This document shows positions 1-6,146 of a stretch of DNA of 10,145 nt, one piece after another. The stretch is taken from assembly GCA_937901485.1 (NCBI GenBank), contig CALGTT010000026.1:1-10145 (forward strand). The letters run 5' to 3'. Numbering within the stretch: position 1 is the stretch's first letter; every line of letters starts with the position of its first letter. Source of the DNA: an uncultured Ruminococcus sp. GTDB lineage: Bacteria > Bacillota > Clostridia > Oscillospirales > Ruminococcaceae. The position numbers were made by a program, and so were the translations under genes. Under the pieces are notes generated by a model. It did no database searches. It was not told the origin of the DNA and saw only the letters and a list, made by a program, of their open reading frames with translations.

Positions 1-319
1 GCCATGCTGCATCCGTCCAGTTTTGCGGCAGGGAATGCAGAAGGATGGCGGCATATACAAGCGGTTCTGCAAACGAACAGATCATGCCGCAGCGCAGAAG
101 CCGCAGTCCGTGGGCGATCACTGCAAGGCGGCGGCTGCCAGACTGCCGTCGGTAAATGCGGCAGAGCGTGCCCAGATACCAGAGACTCAGAAAGACGGTC
201 AGGCAGACAGGGAAAACAACCGCACCCTCCGATCGCAGATACCAGAACAGGAGAACGTTCCCGAACAGCAGAACGGGCACGGAAAGCAGACATTCTCTGA
301 GCAGATGGAATTGCTTCAT
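1..319 (-). CDS. Small membrane protein, partial (runs off left edge)
   Basis: The frame is open from an ATG at 319 to the left edge, giving 106 codons without a stop; the C-terminus is missing. The start is supported by GGAG about 8 nt upstream and by position: it begins 4 nt after the stop of the lipoprotein gene, so the two are probably translationally coupled in one transcript. The protein has at least two hydrophobic segments likely to cross the membrane, at about residues 9-28 and 33-54, with a basic loop (RIYRRQSGSRR, about 55-65) between the second and a third, weaker hydrophobic stretch at about 80-98. By the positive-inside rule that loop would be cytoplasmic. I do not recognise a family. 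A role linked to the lipoprotein is inferred from spacing only. The reading frame is well supported; the function is unknown. Confidence 0.72.
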   Translation of the reverse strand, partial: MKQFHLLRECLLSVPVLLFGNVLLFWYLRSEGAVVFPVCLTVFLSLWYLGTLCRIYRRQSGSRRLAVIAHGLRLLRCGMICSFAEPLVYAAILLHSLPQNWTDAAW

Positions 320-323
320 CGGA

Positions 324-1136
324 TCACTCCGCGCGTGTCAGAAGATCTTCTTCACCGGTTTCCCCTGTCAGGTGAAGTCCCTGCTCATCAATATAATACG
401 GCATGACCAGCTCACTGCCGTCCTGCAGCAGGTAGAGCTTGCCGTCAAATGTATTGTACTGCACCGGCTTTATGATCCAGAAATCCTCGCCTGCTTCCAG
501 CTTGAATTCGGCATTTTCCGCACCTGCGGCAAGTGTATCATACAATTCACACTTTCCGACAGTGTACACGCCATGCAGATCGTCCGTGCTCAGTGCGTCC
601 TCGGAAATGAGATGGACGAGCACCTTCCCGTCTTTGACAACGCTGATCGTCTTTTCCTCGATCTGCATCGGGTACAGCTCCCCATCCCAGAACAGTTTGC
701 CATCCTCAAAATGCAGCAGGCTGGTGTAGTCCAGAAGGAGATCCGCGTCACTGTCCTCGCGGAAGCGGAATGCGTAGCCGTCCACATATTCCCATCTGCC
801 GAGCAGTGCACTGTCCGCTGTGAATGCCTCGCGCACGGCTTCTTCAAGAACATCAGCAGCAGAAGCAGCGGTCGTTTCTGTTTCCGTCGGTGCATCGGGT
901 TCCGCAGGAAGTGTCTGCACTGCGGCTGTTTCTGCGGTGGTCTGCATTTCTGTGGAGGATTCCGTTTCCGTGGGGGCATCCGTTTCGGAGGATGTCGTTT
1001 CAGGAAGTGACTCGTCAGACGGCTGTGTGACCTTTTCCACATAGGTTTTATGGCTGTTCGTTTCCTGCGGGGTACTGCTGCATCCGGCAGCGGTCAGAAG
1101 CAGGAGCGAAGACAGGAACAATGCATATTTTTTCAT
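324..1136 (-). CDS. Putative secreted lipoprotein with Thr/Glu-rich linker
   Basis: A 270-residue protein with a lipoprotein signal peptide: MKKYALF, a hydrophobic core, then the lipobox LTAAGC with the lipidated cysteine at residue 19. Residues 22-98 are a low-complexity linker rich in Thr, Ser, Glu, Ala and Pro, in which the heptad DAPTETE occurs twice (about 53-59 and 81-87). The remaining 170 residues form a folded domain with beta-hairpin-like DGK/DGEL turns (about 144-154, 169-175, 231-240), resembling uncharacterised lipoproteins of gut Clostridia. It should be anchored to the outer face of the membrane with the linker spanning the wall. An upstream GTG at 1145 also opens the frame, but GGAGAG abuts that GTG and sits 8 nt before the ATG at 1136, so I chose the ATG. 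It has its own promoter and is followed by a membrane protein gene after 4 nt. No specific function can be assigned. Confidence 0.85.
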   Translation of the reverse strand: MKKYALFLSSLLLLTAAGCSSTPQETNSHKTYVEKVTQPSDESLPETTSSETDAPTETESSTEMQTTAETAAVQTLPAEPDAPTETETTAASAADVLEEAVREAFTADSALLGRWEYVDGYAFRFREDSDADLLLDYTSLLHFEDGKLFWDGELYPMQIEEKTISVVKDGKVLVHLISEDALSTDDLHGVYTVGKCELYDTLAAGAENAEFKLEAGEDFWIIKPVQYNTFDGKLYLLQDGSELVMPYYIDEQGLHLTGETGEEDLLTRAE

Positions 1137-1148
1137 GATTTTCACTCT

Positions 1149-1185
1149 CCGGAATATAGTATCACTTTATTATAGCACATTCCGG
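1149..1185. repeat. Inverted repeat bracketing the -10 box of the lipoprotein promoter
   Basis: CCGGAAT at 1149-1155 and ATTCCGG at 1179-1185 form a perfect 7-bp inverted repeat whose arm centres are 30 bp apart. One arm lies in the -35/-10 spacer and the other between the transcription start and the ribosome site. Because the spacer arm is not transcribed, an RNA hairpin cannot explain it; a protein-binding operator could. It may also be chance. Confidence 0.4.
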
Positions 1186-1197
1186 CAGAATTGGCAA
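1169..1197 (-). promoter_or_regulatory. Sigma-A promoter for the lipoprotein gene
   Basis: On the minus strand TTGCCA (1197-1192) lies 17 bp from TATAAT (1174-1169), with an extended -10 TG (1177-1176). The -35 box starts 2 bp after the stop codon of the lipid kinase gene, so the promoter fills the 62-bp gap. The transcript would start near 1162 with a leader of about 25 nt. No hairpin terminator is visible for the lipid kinase operon here, so read-through from upstream is also likely. Confidence 0.75.
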
Positions 1198-1198
1198 G

Positions 1199-2143
1199 CT
1201 ATTTTTCACAAACCGACTGCACACAGAACCCTCCCCCGCTGTAATCCGCTGGAACAAGGAGGGAAACCGCCTGCTTGTGGTTGACGATGTGCAGCTTGGC
1301 GGCGTTTTCCATGTACTCCCCGTCGATCGTCCACGGGACATGGACATCCGCAAGTAGTTCAATGGTGATCTCAGAAGCGCGGAACGAGAGGATCTTGGAT
1401 TCATCCGCGACCTCGTGGATATCCTTGAGAAAGGAGATGGTTTTTTGCAGCTCGACGGGCGTTTCCGGACGTTTGAGGAGGGTGATCTCAAACAAGCCGT
1501 CATCAAAGCAGAAATCGCTGATGTTCAGCAGTCCCCCGACTGATGCAGTGTTGGTGATCATGCCGAATGCAAATTCGTCCTCATACACCGTGCCGTCACA
1601 GGTGATGCGCAGGGGGAATGCACGGATATTGGTCAGCTTTTTCATGGAACTGAACAGATACGCGACCGGCCCGAACACGTTTTTTGCCGACTGCGAGGTT
1701 TCATAGGTCACATCCGTGAACGCGCCGAATGCGGCGATATAGTTGAAGCTGCGGTCATTGACCATGCCGATGTCAAAGCTGCGCGGAACGCCGTTAAGAA
1801 CTGCCTGCACCGCTTTCTGCGCACCTCTGGGAATGCCGATGCTGCGTGCAAAATCGTTGGTCGAGCCGGACGGAAGATAGCCGATGGGGATCTTGTGCTT
1901 TGCGTGCATCATACCGCACATGACCTCGTTAAGCGTCCCGTCACCGCCGGAGCAGAAGATATAGTCGTACATGCCGGTATCCGCGGCGGCAGTGGTGCAC
2001 AGCACGGCATCAAAGCTTGCCTGTGTGGGATGCACAGTCACCTCAAAGCCAGCCTTTGTCATCATGTCCACAATACTGCCGATCTTATGCGAAAGCGTTG
2101 CCTTGCCTGCCTGTAAATTACAGATGTAGTAAATGTGTTTCAT
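1199..2143 (-). CDS. Diacylglycerol kinase family lipid kinase (DgkB/YegS-like)
   Basis: A 314-residue soluble protein of the DAGK catalytic-domain family, which phosphorylates diacylglycerol or related lipids with ATP at the inner face of the membrane. In Gram-positive bacteria DgkB returns diacylglycerol released during lipoteichoic acid synthesis to the phosphatidic acid pool. Visible motifs are the nucleotide-binding SGGDGTLNEV (65-74), PSGSTNDFAR (91-100), CFDDGLFE (212-219) and IDGE (273-276), where the DGE acid corresponds to the catalytic position of DgkB. The N-terminal NxxSG motif appears as NLQAGKA. Length matches the family. The ATG overlaps the TGA of the upstream VTT gene by 4 nt (ATGA), with AAGGGTG 7 nt before it, so the two are co-translated. 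The exact lipid substrate cannot be read from sequence; related families act on sphingoid bases or other lipids. Confidence 0.92.
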   Translation of the reverse strand: MKHIYYICNLQAGKATLSHKIGSIVDMMTKAGFEVTVHPTQASFDAVLCTTAAADTGMYDYIFCSGGDGTLNEVMCGMMHAKHKIPIGYLPSGSTNDFARSIGIPRGAQKAVQAVLNGVPRSFDIGMVNDRSFNYIAAFGAFTDVTYETSQSAKNVFGPVAYLFSSMKKLTNIRAFPLRITCDGTVYEDEFAFGMITNTASVGGLLNISDFCFDDGLFEITLLKRPETPVELQKTISFLKDIHEVADESKILSFRASEITIELLADVHVPWTIDGEYMENAAKLHIVNHKQAVSLLVPADYSGGGFCVQSVCEK

Positions 2144-2832
2144 GTCGTTTCACCCTTGTTTTTCAGTATGGAGTTTTTCAGACGGAATCCGATCACAGCC
2201 ATGACCGCCGCAATGCCAGCAATCACAAGGCAGAGCCAGTATCTGCCGTCCGTGAGGCTGTCCCCCATGAAGACCGATGCCACGATCGCCGGAAATCTCG
2301 CAAGATTGGCGATCAGAACAAAGCGCAGGGGATGCATATTGGTCAGCGGTACAATATATGTGAGAAGATCCTTGGGTATCCCCGGAATCAGGAAAAGAAC
2401 AAAAACCCAGAATTCCAGCCGCTTTTCATCATGCAGAATGGAAAACTGCTGCATTTTCTCCTCCGATACGAACAAATGCACCAGCGGTTTTCCGCACACT
2501 CTGACCAGCCCGTAGACCGCCAGCGTTCCGACCACTGCGCCGAGCATGGTAAAGAGCGTTCCCTTGATGCCGCCGAACAGCATTCCGGCGATCAGCTCCA
2601 GAGGGCCGCCGGGGATGAAGGCAATGATGATCTGCAATGCCATCAGCCCCGAAAGGATCAGCGGCGCAAACATGCCGTAGCTCCCGATCTTCTCCATGAG
2701 CTGTTCACGTCCTGCCTCGTCCGTGAGCAGGTGACTCATGGGAACGAAAAACCGTACACAGAGAAATCCCACCAGTCCCAGCACTGCCGCGCCGAGCAGC
2801 AGGCGTATCCAGAATCTTTTCTCAAACTTCAT
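2140..2832 (-). CDS. TVP38/TMEM64 (VTT-domain, DedA superfamily) membrane protein
   Basis: A 230-residue integral membrane protein with the VTT/SNARE-associated domain signature. After an N-terminal segment (about 9-30) come FIPGGPLELIAGMLFGG (72-88) with the re-entrant Pro-Gly motif and G-rich helix, a second half motif FLIPGIPKDLL (147-157), a conserved arginine in NLARFPA (176-182) and a C-terminal helix (about 198-216). Members of the DedA/VTT superfamily include lipid scramblases and undecaprenyl-phosphate recycling proteins; the substrate of the TVP38 branch is not settled. The gene is first in its transcript, with its promoter about 25 bp upstream, and its stop overlaps the start of a diacylglycerol-kinase-type gene. 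That points to a membrane lipid role by context. The start has GGTGAG 5 nt upstream. Confidence 0.9.
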   Translation of the reverse strand: MKFEKRFWIRLLLGAAVLGLVGFLCVRFFVPMSHLLTDEAGREQLMEKIGSYGMFAPLILSGLMALQIIIAFIPGGPLELIAGMLFGGIKGTLFTMLGAVVGTLAVYGLVRVCGKPLVHLFVSEEKMQQFSILHDEKRLEFWVFVLFLIPGIPKDLLTYIVPLTNMHPLRFVLIANLARFPAIVASVFMGDSLTDGRYWLCLVIAGIAAVMAVIGFRLKNSILKNKGETT

Positions 2833-2856
2833 GAATTCTCACCATCCTATACGGAT

Positions 2857-2885
2857 ATTATACCATAATACCGCAGAATTATCAA
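2857..2885 (-). promoter_or_regulatory. Sigma-A promoter for the VTT-lipid kinase operon
   Basis: On the minus strand TTGATA (2885-2880), a 17-bp spacer and TATAAT (2862-2857), with an extended -10 TG (2865-2864). The leader before the ATG at 2832 is about 18 nt. It diverges from the tRNA-Lys promoter; the two -35 boxes are 68 bp apart. Confidence 0.8.
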
Positions 2886-2925
2886 TCTTTGTCATTGGCA
2901 GGACGGTGAAATTTCCATAAAATAT

Positions 2926-2982
2926 TTTTTTGCAAATTTTCAGAGAAAAACGCTTGACAAAGTGCTGAAAATATGGTATAAT
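2926..2982 (+). promoter_or_regulatory. Strong sigma-A promoter of tRNA-Lys with UP-like AT tract
   Basis: TTGACA (2954-2959), a 17-bp spacer and TATAAT (2977-2982) match both consensus hexamers exactly, with an extended -10 TG (2974-2975). Upstream, 2926-2949 holds A- and T-tracts typical of an UP element. Transcription would start near 2989, only about 5 nt before the mature tRNA 5' end, as is common for stable RNA genes. Confidence 0.88.
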
Positions 2983-2993
2983 AAAGCAGTTGT

Positions 2994-3066
2994 GAGATAT
3001 TAGCTCAGTCGGTAGAGCACACGCCTTTTAAGTGTGGGGTCGAGGGTTCGAGTCCCTCATATCTCA
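2994..3066 (+). tRNA. tRNA-Lys (anticodon TTT)
   Basis: A 73-nt cloverleaf closes fully. The acceptor stem is GAGATAT (2994-3000) with ATATCTC (3059-3065) and discriminator A3066. The D arm is GCTC/GAGC (3003-3006, 3015-3018). The anticodon stem is CACGC/GTGTG (3020-3024, 3032-3036) with one G-T pair. The loop CTTTTAA carries anticodon TTT at 3027-3029. The T arm is GAGGG/CCCTC around TTCGAGT. CCA is not encoded and must be added after transcription. tRNA-Lys(UUU) decodes ANN-family codons, so it normally carries t6A37, the nucleotide family on which TcdA and TrmO in this window act. Confidence 0.98.
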
Positions 3067-3073
3067 TCCTTTT

Positions 3074-3103
3074 CAGCCCCCATCATCCGATGGGGGCTGT
3101 TTT
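3074..3103 (+). terminator. Intrinsic terminator after tRNA-Lys
   Basis: A perfect 11-bp GC-rich stem (3074-3084 with 3089-3099) and a 4-nt loop are followed by TTTT. It sits 7 nt after the tRNA and 25 nt before the trmO start. No separate promoter for trmO is evident, so trmO may depend on partial read-through. Confidence 0.9.
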
Positions 3104-3128
3104 GCAAAGAAAATGGGAGGAAACGCGA

Positions 3129-3821
3129 ATGGGCGAGCAGATGGAAATCAGACAAATTGCAACGATTCATACGGATTTTCGGGAAAAATTCGGCATTCCG
3201 CGCCAGAGCGGACGAGTGCCGTCCCTTACAGGAAAGATCGTATTCCTGCCGGAATACCGCAAATCCGAGGCATTGCGCGGTCTGGAGGGCTTTTCGCATC
3301 TGTGGGTGATCTTTGATTTTTCCAAAGCCCATCGGGATACATGGTCGCCGACCGTCCGACCGCCCAGACTTGGCGGAAACAAGCGCATCGGGGTATTTGC
3401 GAGCCGTTCCCCGTTCCGCCCGAATCCCTTGGGGCTTTCCTGTGTGAAGCTTGTGGAGATCCGTCACATGCCCGACGAGGGGGATGTGCTGATCGTATCC
3501 GGTGCGGATCTGCTGGACGGAACGCCGATCTACGACATCAAGCCCTATCTGCCCTTTGCGGACAGCCATCCGGAGGCGGTGGGGGGCTATGCGGATGCAC
3601 AGCAGGATCATCATCTGGATGTGGATTTTCCGGCAGAGCTGCTGGAAATGCTGCCCGAAGATAAGCGTCAGACCGCCATCGACTGTCTTGCAGAAGACCC
3701 AAGACCGTCCTATCAGGAGGATGCAAAGCGGATCTATAGTATGCAGTTCGCGGGATTCGATGTGCATTTTCGTGTAGAAAATGGGTGTGCGGTTGTGACG
3801 GGGGTTGACAGGGTGCAGTGA
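3129..3821 (+). CDS. trmO: TrmO (TsaA-like) tRNA t6A37 methyltransferase
   Basis: A 230-residue protein, close to the roughly 235 residues of E. coli TrmO (YaeB). The family uses S-adenosylmethionine to methylate N6 of t6A37, giving m6t6A in tRNA-Thr(GGU), and has an unusual beta-barrel fold. The hallmark regions are present: FGIPRQSG (21-28), the FSKAHRDTW stretch (64-72), the signature RPPRLGGNKRIGVFA followed by SRSPFRPNPLGLS (77-104) and the DLLDGTPIYDIKPYLP segment (127-142). The C-terminal domain has DPRPSYQ (190-196), also typical. An in-frame ATG at 3090 lies inside the terminator hairpin; I chose 3129 because GGGAGG sits 8 nt before it. The stop is 20 nt before the ATG of the next, very AT-rich gene. 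I am confident of the family; the tRNA target in this organism is by homology. Confidence 0.93.
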   Translation: MGEQMEIRQIATIHTDFREKFGIPRQSGRVPSLTGKIVFLPEYRKSEALRGLEGFSHLWVIFDFSKAHRDTWSPTVRPPRLGGNKRIGVFASRSPFRPNPLGLSCVKLVEIRHMPDEGDVLIVSGADLLDGTPIYDIKPYLPFADSHPEAVGGYADAQQDHHLDVDFPAELLEMLPEDKRQTAIDCLAEDPRPSYQEDAKRIYSMQFAGFDVHFRVENGCAVVTGVDRVQ

Positions 3822-3841
3822 TTCAGAGTGAAAGGAAAGAA

Positions 3842-4222
3842 ATGGACGATAAGTATCTTCTTACGGAAAAGTATCATTTAAAACATGAAAATAATGCATG
3901 GTACTCAGAACGAGAAAATTCGCATAAACACTTAATCTTTAAGGATGTATTTTTTGAAAGAAACGATGTTTTGGGACTGCTTTTCCGTATTCATAAATTG
4001 TGCTGTGCAAAGGTAAAGTATTTTCGTGCAAATATAGATAAATATGAACCCTTGAAATATGATTATCGAAAGGGCTTTATTTCTGTTCCTCTATGGGATG
4101 CTGATTTTTTCAGACATTGTGCATCAGGATATATTATTGATTTTCGCTATTTGCAGACAATTACAGTATATGATGATTTTATCGCTCTCTGCAATGAATT
4201 GGAGAGTTTTGAACACGAATAA
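3842..4222 (+). CDS. AT-rich orphan gene of unknown function
   Basis: A 126-residue protein I do not recognise. The start at ATG 3842 follows AAAGGA by 5 nt; a GTG at 3818 overlapping the trmO stop also opens the frame but lacks a ribosome site. By my count the gene is about 32% GC, against roughly 57-67% in sampled lines of the preceding trmO, and it is full of AAA, TTT, AAT and ATA codons. It is rich in aromatic residues, with a hydrophobic patch around DVLGLLFRIHKLCCAKVKYF (about 42-61) and a C-terminal TVYDDFIALCNELESF stretch that could be an amphipathic helix. No signal peptide or clear membrane segment is visible; it is probably a small cytosolic protein. It follows trmO by 20 nt and is likely co-transcribed. 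Composition suggests recent transfer. Small immunity-like or antitoxin-like proteins often look like this, but nothing in the sequence proves such a role. Confidence 0.75.
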   Translation: MDDKYLLTEKYHLKHENNAWYSERENSHKHLIFKDVFFERNDVLGLLFRIHKLCCAKVKYFRANIDKYEPLKYDYRKGFISVPLWDADFFRHCASGYIIDFRYLQTITVYDDFIALCNELESFEHE

Positions 4223-4319
4223 GTAGGCACTTTTATACCTGTAGTTTGGATATATGGTGTATGTGCTGCCGCTTGCACAAAGTGCATAAGGCAAAAAATC
4301 GTCAGCGGTGACTCGCCGA

Positions 4320-4352
4320 AAATCCCACAGAAGTCCGCCTTCTGTGGGATTT
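4320..4352. terminator. Bidirectional terminator between orphan gene and TtcA-like gene
   Basis: A 13-bp perfect stem (4321-4333 with 4339-4351, extended by A4320-T4352) has a 5-nt loop. On the minus strand it follows the TtcA-like stop by 3 nt and is trailed by TTTTC. On the plus strand it is trailed by TTTCCTTTATAT. It can therefore serve both convergent genes. Confidence 0.85.
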
Positions 4353-4355
4353 CCT

Positions 4356-5243
4356 TTATATATTCCGTTTCTTATCCTCCGGCGTGCCTTTCCGTGTCGT
4401 GCCATGCTCTTCATGGTACTCATCCAGAAAATGGTGGTAGTCATCGCCCTTGTGGTAGGAAATGATCGTGTCCAGATTCACATTCTCCACACTCCGGAAA
4501 ATATTGCTTTCGACCGCCGGATTGGTCTTTTTCAGCTCACGGATCAGATGCTTGATTTCCAGCCGCTTGGATTCGCCCGTGCCGTCCTGATGGGCGTTGC
4601 GCTCCGTGAAGCGGCAGGCGCACTGCAGAAAATGCAGATCGTTGTGCTTTGCCCACGAAATAATTTCCTCCTCACGCACGAGGTACAGCGGACGGATCAG
4701 CTCCATTCCCTCGAAATTCTTGCTGTAGAGCTTGGGCATCATCGTCTGCACCTGCGAGCCGTAGAGCATCCCCATGAGGATCGTTTCGATGACATCATCA
4801 TAATGATGCCCGAGGGCGATTTTGTTGCAGCCAAGCTCCTTGGCGCGGTTGTACAGATGACCACGGCGCATTCTGGCACAGAGGTAGCAGGGGTTATTCT
4901 CCACGCCGACCACATAGTTGAAAATCCGTGCCTCGAAAATTTCCAGCGGCAATTCCAGTGTCGCCGCATTTTCCAGAATCCGCTGGCGGTTCACATCACT
5001 GTAGCCGGGATCCATTACGAGAAAGAGGATCTCAAACGGCACATCGCTGTATCTTTGCAGACGCTGCATACATTTCGCCATCAGCATGGAGTCCTTGCCG
5101 CCGGAAATGCAGACAGCGATCTTGTCACCCTCCTCGATCATCCGGTATTCCTTGATGCCCTTGATGAATTTATTCCAGATGGTTTTCTGGTATTTCTTGT
5201 AAATGGAGCGTTCGATTTCTTCCGCTCTCGTCAGTTCTTTCAT
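4356..5243 (-). CDS. TtcA-family PP-loop ATPase, probable Fe-S tRNA thiolase
   Basis: A 295-residue cytosolic protein of the TtcA/TtuA branch of PP-loop ATPases. TtcA adenylates C32 of certain tRNAs and replaces oxygen with sulfur to give 2-thiocytidine, using a [4Fe-4S] cluster. Visible are the PP-loop SGGKDS (47-52), the CxxC pair CYLC (119-122), the GHHYDDVIET motif (145-154) and a later cysteine in FLQCACRF (206-212; C208 or C210), matching the three cluster cysteines of TtcA. The C-terminal 40 residues are charged, with a His/Asp/Glu-rich stretch. An ATG at 5252 also opens the frame, but AAAGGA touches it directly and lies 9 nt before the ATG at 5243, so I prefer 5243. It is monocistronic, with its own promoter and terminator. 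The tRNA position modified is not proven for Firmicute members, so I give no symbol. Confidence 0.88.
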   Translation of the reverse strand: MKELTRAEEIERSIYKKYQKTIWNKFIKGIKEYRMIEEGDKIAVCISGGKDSMLMAKCMQRLQRYSDVPFEILFLVMDPGYSDVNRQRILENAATLELPLEIFEARIFNYVVGVENNPCYLCARMRRGHLYNRAKELGCNKIALGHHYDDVIETILMGMLYGSQVQTMMPKLYSKNFEGMELIRPLYLVREEEIISWAKHNDLHFLQCACRFTERNAHQDGTGESKRLEIKHLIRELKKTNPAVESNIFRSVENVNLDTIISYHKGDDYHHFLDEYHEEHGTTRKGTPEDKKRNI

Positions 5244-5275
5244 TGCGTTCATTCCTTTGCAGTGGTATTCACCCT

Positions 5276-5304
5276 ATTATAGCATATTTTCGGGAGAAAT
5301 GCAA
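5276..5304 (-). promoter_or_regulatory. Sigma-A promoter for the TtcA-like gene
   Basis: On the minus strand TTGCAT (5304-5299), a 17-bp spacer and TATAAT (5281-5276) with an extended -10 TG (5284-5283). The leader is about 26 nt. Its -35 box is only 9 bp from that of the divergent yhfC-like promoter. Confidence 0.8.
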
Positions 5305-5313
5305 CTGTTTTTG

Positions 5314-5342
5314 TTGACAGCGGTGCTGTTTTGTGTTATCAT
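5314..5342 (+). promoter_or_regulatory. Sigma-A promoter for the YhfC-family gene
   Basis: TTGACA (5314-5319), a 17-bp spacer and TATCAT (5337-5342), with an extended -10 TG (5334-5335). The leader to the ATG at 5377 is about 28 nt and holds the ribosome site GGGAGGAA. Confidence 0.78.
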
Positions 5343-5376
5343 AGTAAATGTGGAAAACGACAGGGAGGAATTGTGA

Positions 5377-6138
5377 ATGACGGAAACAGAGTTTTATTTT
5401 GATACCGCGCAGATCATCGCACTGGCACTGCGGTGCATACTTGACATATTTCTGCCGTTTACGGTGTTTTTTTATCTGCACAAAAGGCATGGGGGCAGGT
5501 GGTTTCCGCTGCTTGTCGGCGTGACAGCAACGATCCTGCTGGTCGTCCCCCGTGCGCTTCTGCGGAATCTGTTCGTTCCATCGGGTGGTGATTTTCTGCT
5601 GCAATTCTTCCTCTCTGCGCTGATCAATGCCATCTGTGAGGAAATGGCGCGGTATCTTGCGATGACCTATGCAATGCAGCAGCACACAGGGCTGATGGAC
5701 GGCATTTGCTATGGTCTGGGGCATGGCGGTATGGAATCGCTGGTGCTGGCGCAGTATCCGCTGGACTATCTCTGGATGCAGATCCGGCACAGACGATTTG
5801 GAACGGAATATTTCACCGCCGGAAGAACGGACGAGCAGCTTGCCGCTGTGATGGAAAAGCTTCAGATCTGCGATTCTCTGGATGTTTTCTCATCATTTGA
5901 AACATCCATCGGCACGATCTGCAGCATTGCGAACCATGTCGCATGGTCGGTGCTGGTGCTGACGGCAGTGCGGTTTGCAGGATGCCGGAAATTTCTGTTT
6001 CTGGCAATCGGTCTGCATGTACTGAGCCATTTCGGAACGATATTCTTTGACGTTCCGGGTACTCTGATTACAACGTTCGCCATCTGCTGGATGACCTATC
6101 GGTGGGTGAAGCCTTATTGGGCGGCAGAATATGCATAA
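5377..6138 (+). CDS. YhfC-family intramembrane glutamic protease-like protein
   Basis: A 253-residue polytopic membrane protein matching the length and motifs of the YhfC family, a relative of the CPBP/Rce1 and PrsW intramembrane proteases. The putative active-site motifs are in order: EEMAR (E88, E89, R92), GLGHGGMES (113-121, with H116), SIANHVAW (183-190, with N186 and H187) and LHVLSHFG (213-220, with H214 and H218). Hydrophobic segments lie at about 11-35, 43-60, 73-87, 180-198, 205-222 and 227-242. Family members are inferred to cleave or handle prenylated or membrane-bound peptides; no substrate of YhfC is known to me and none is visible nearby. The ATG at 5377 follows GGGAGGAA by 6 nt. 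The gene is monocistronic, ending at a hairpin shared with the convergent tcdA. The family is clear, but catalytic activity is inferred. Confidence 0.88.
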   Translation: MTETEFYFDTAQIIALALRCILDIFLPFTVFFYLHKRHGGRWFPLLVGVTATILLVVPRALLRNLFVPSGGDFLLQFFLSALINAICEEMARYLAMTYAMQQHTGLMDGICYGLGHGGMESLVLAQYPLDYLWMQIRHRRFGTEYFTAGRTDEQLAAVMEKLQICDSLDVFSSFETSIGTICSIANHVAWSVLVLTAVRFAGCRKFLFLAIGLHVLSHFGTIFFDVPGTLITTFAICWMTYRWVKPYWAAEYA

Positions 6139-6146
6139 TCAACGAA

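Noticed and set aside
156..1010. A plus-strand open frame opposite the lipoprotein gene with a Cys/Gly/Phe/Arg-rich tail
   Set aside because: The repetitive tail is the antisense image of the Thr/Glu/Ala linker; the minus-strand frame has a lipobox, ribosome site and promoter.
3090..3128. An upstream ATG start for trmO at 3090
   Set aside because: It lies within the terminator hairpin, lacks a ribosome site, and adds 13 residues absent from the expected TrmO N-terminus; the ATG at 3129 has GGGAGG 8 nt upstream.
3057..3767. A 236-codon minus-strand open frame opposite trmO
   Set aside because: It is antisense to intact TrmO motifs and runs through the tRNA terminator; no recognisable domain.
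2994..4360. tRNA-Lys as an integration site for a mobile element carrying the AT-rich gene
   Set aside because: By eye I found no repeat of the tRNA 3' end downstream, no integrase, and trmO of native composition lies between the tRNA and the foreign-looking gene.
4308..5282. A 324-codon plus-strand open frame covering the TtcA-like gene
   Set aside because: It is antisense to a protein with intact PP-loop and cysteine motifs, has no domain-like sequence or ribosome site, and is His/Leu/Phe-rich as expected for a shadow frame.
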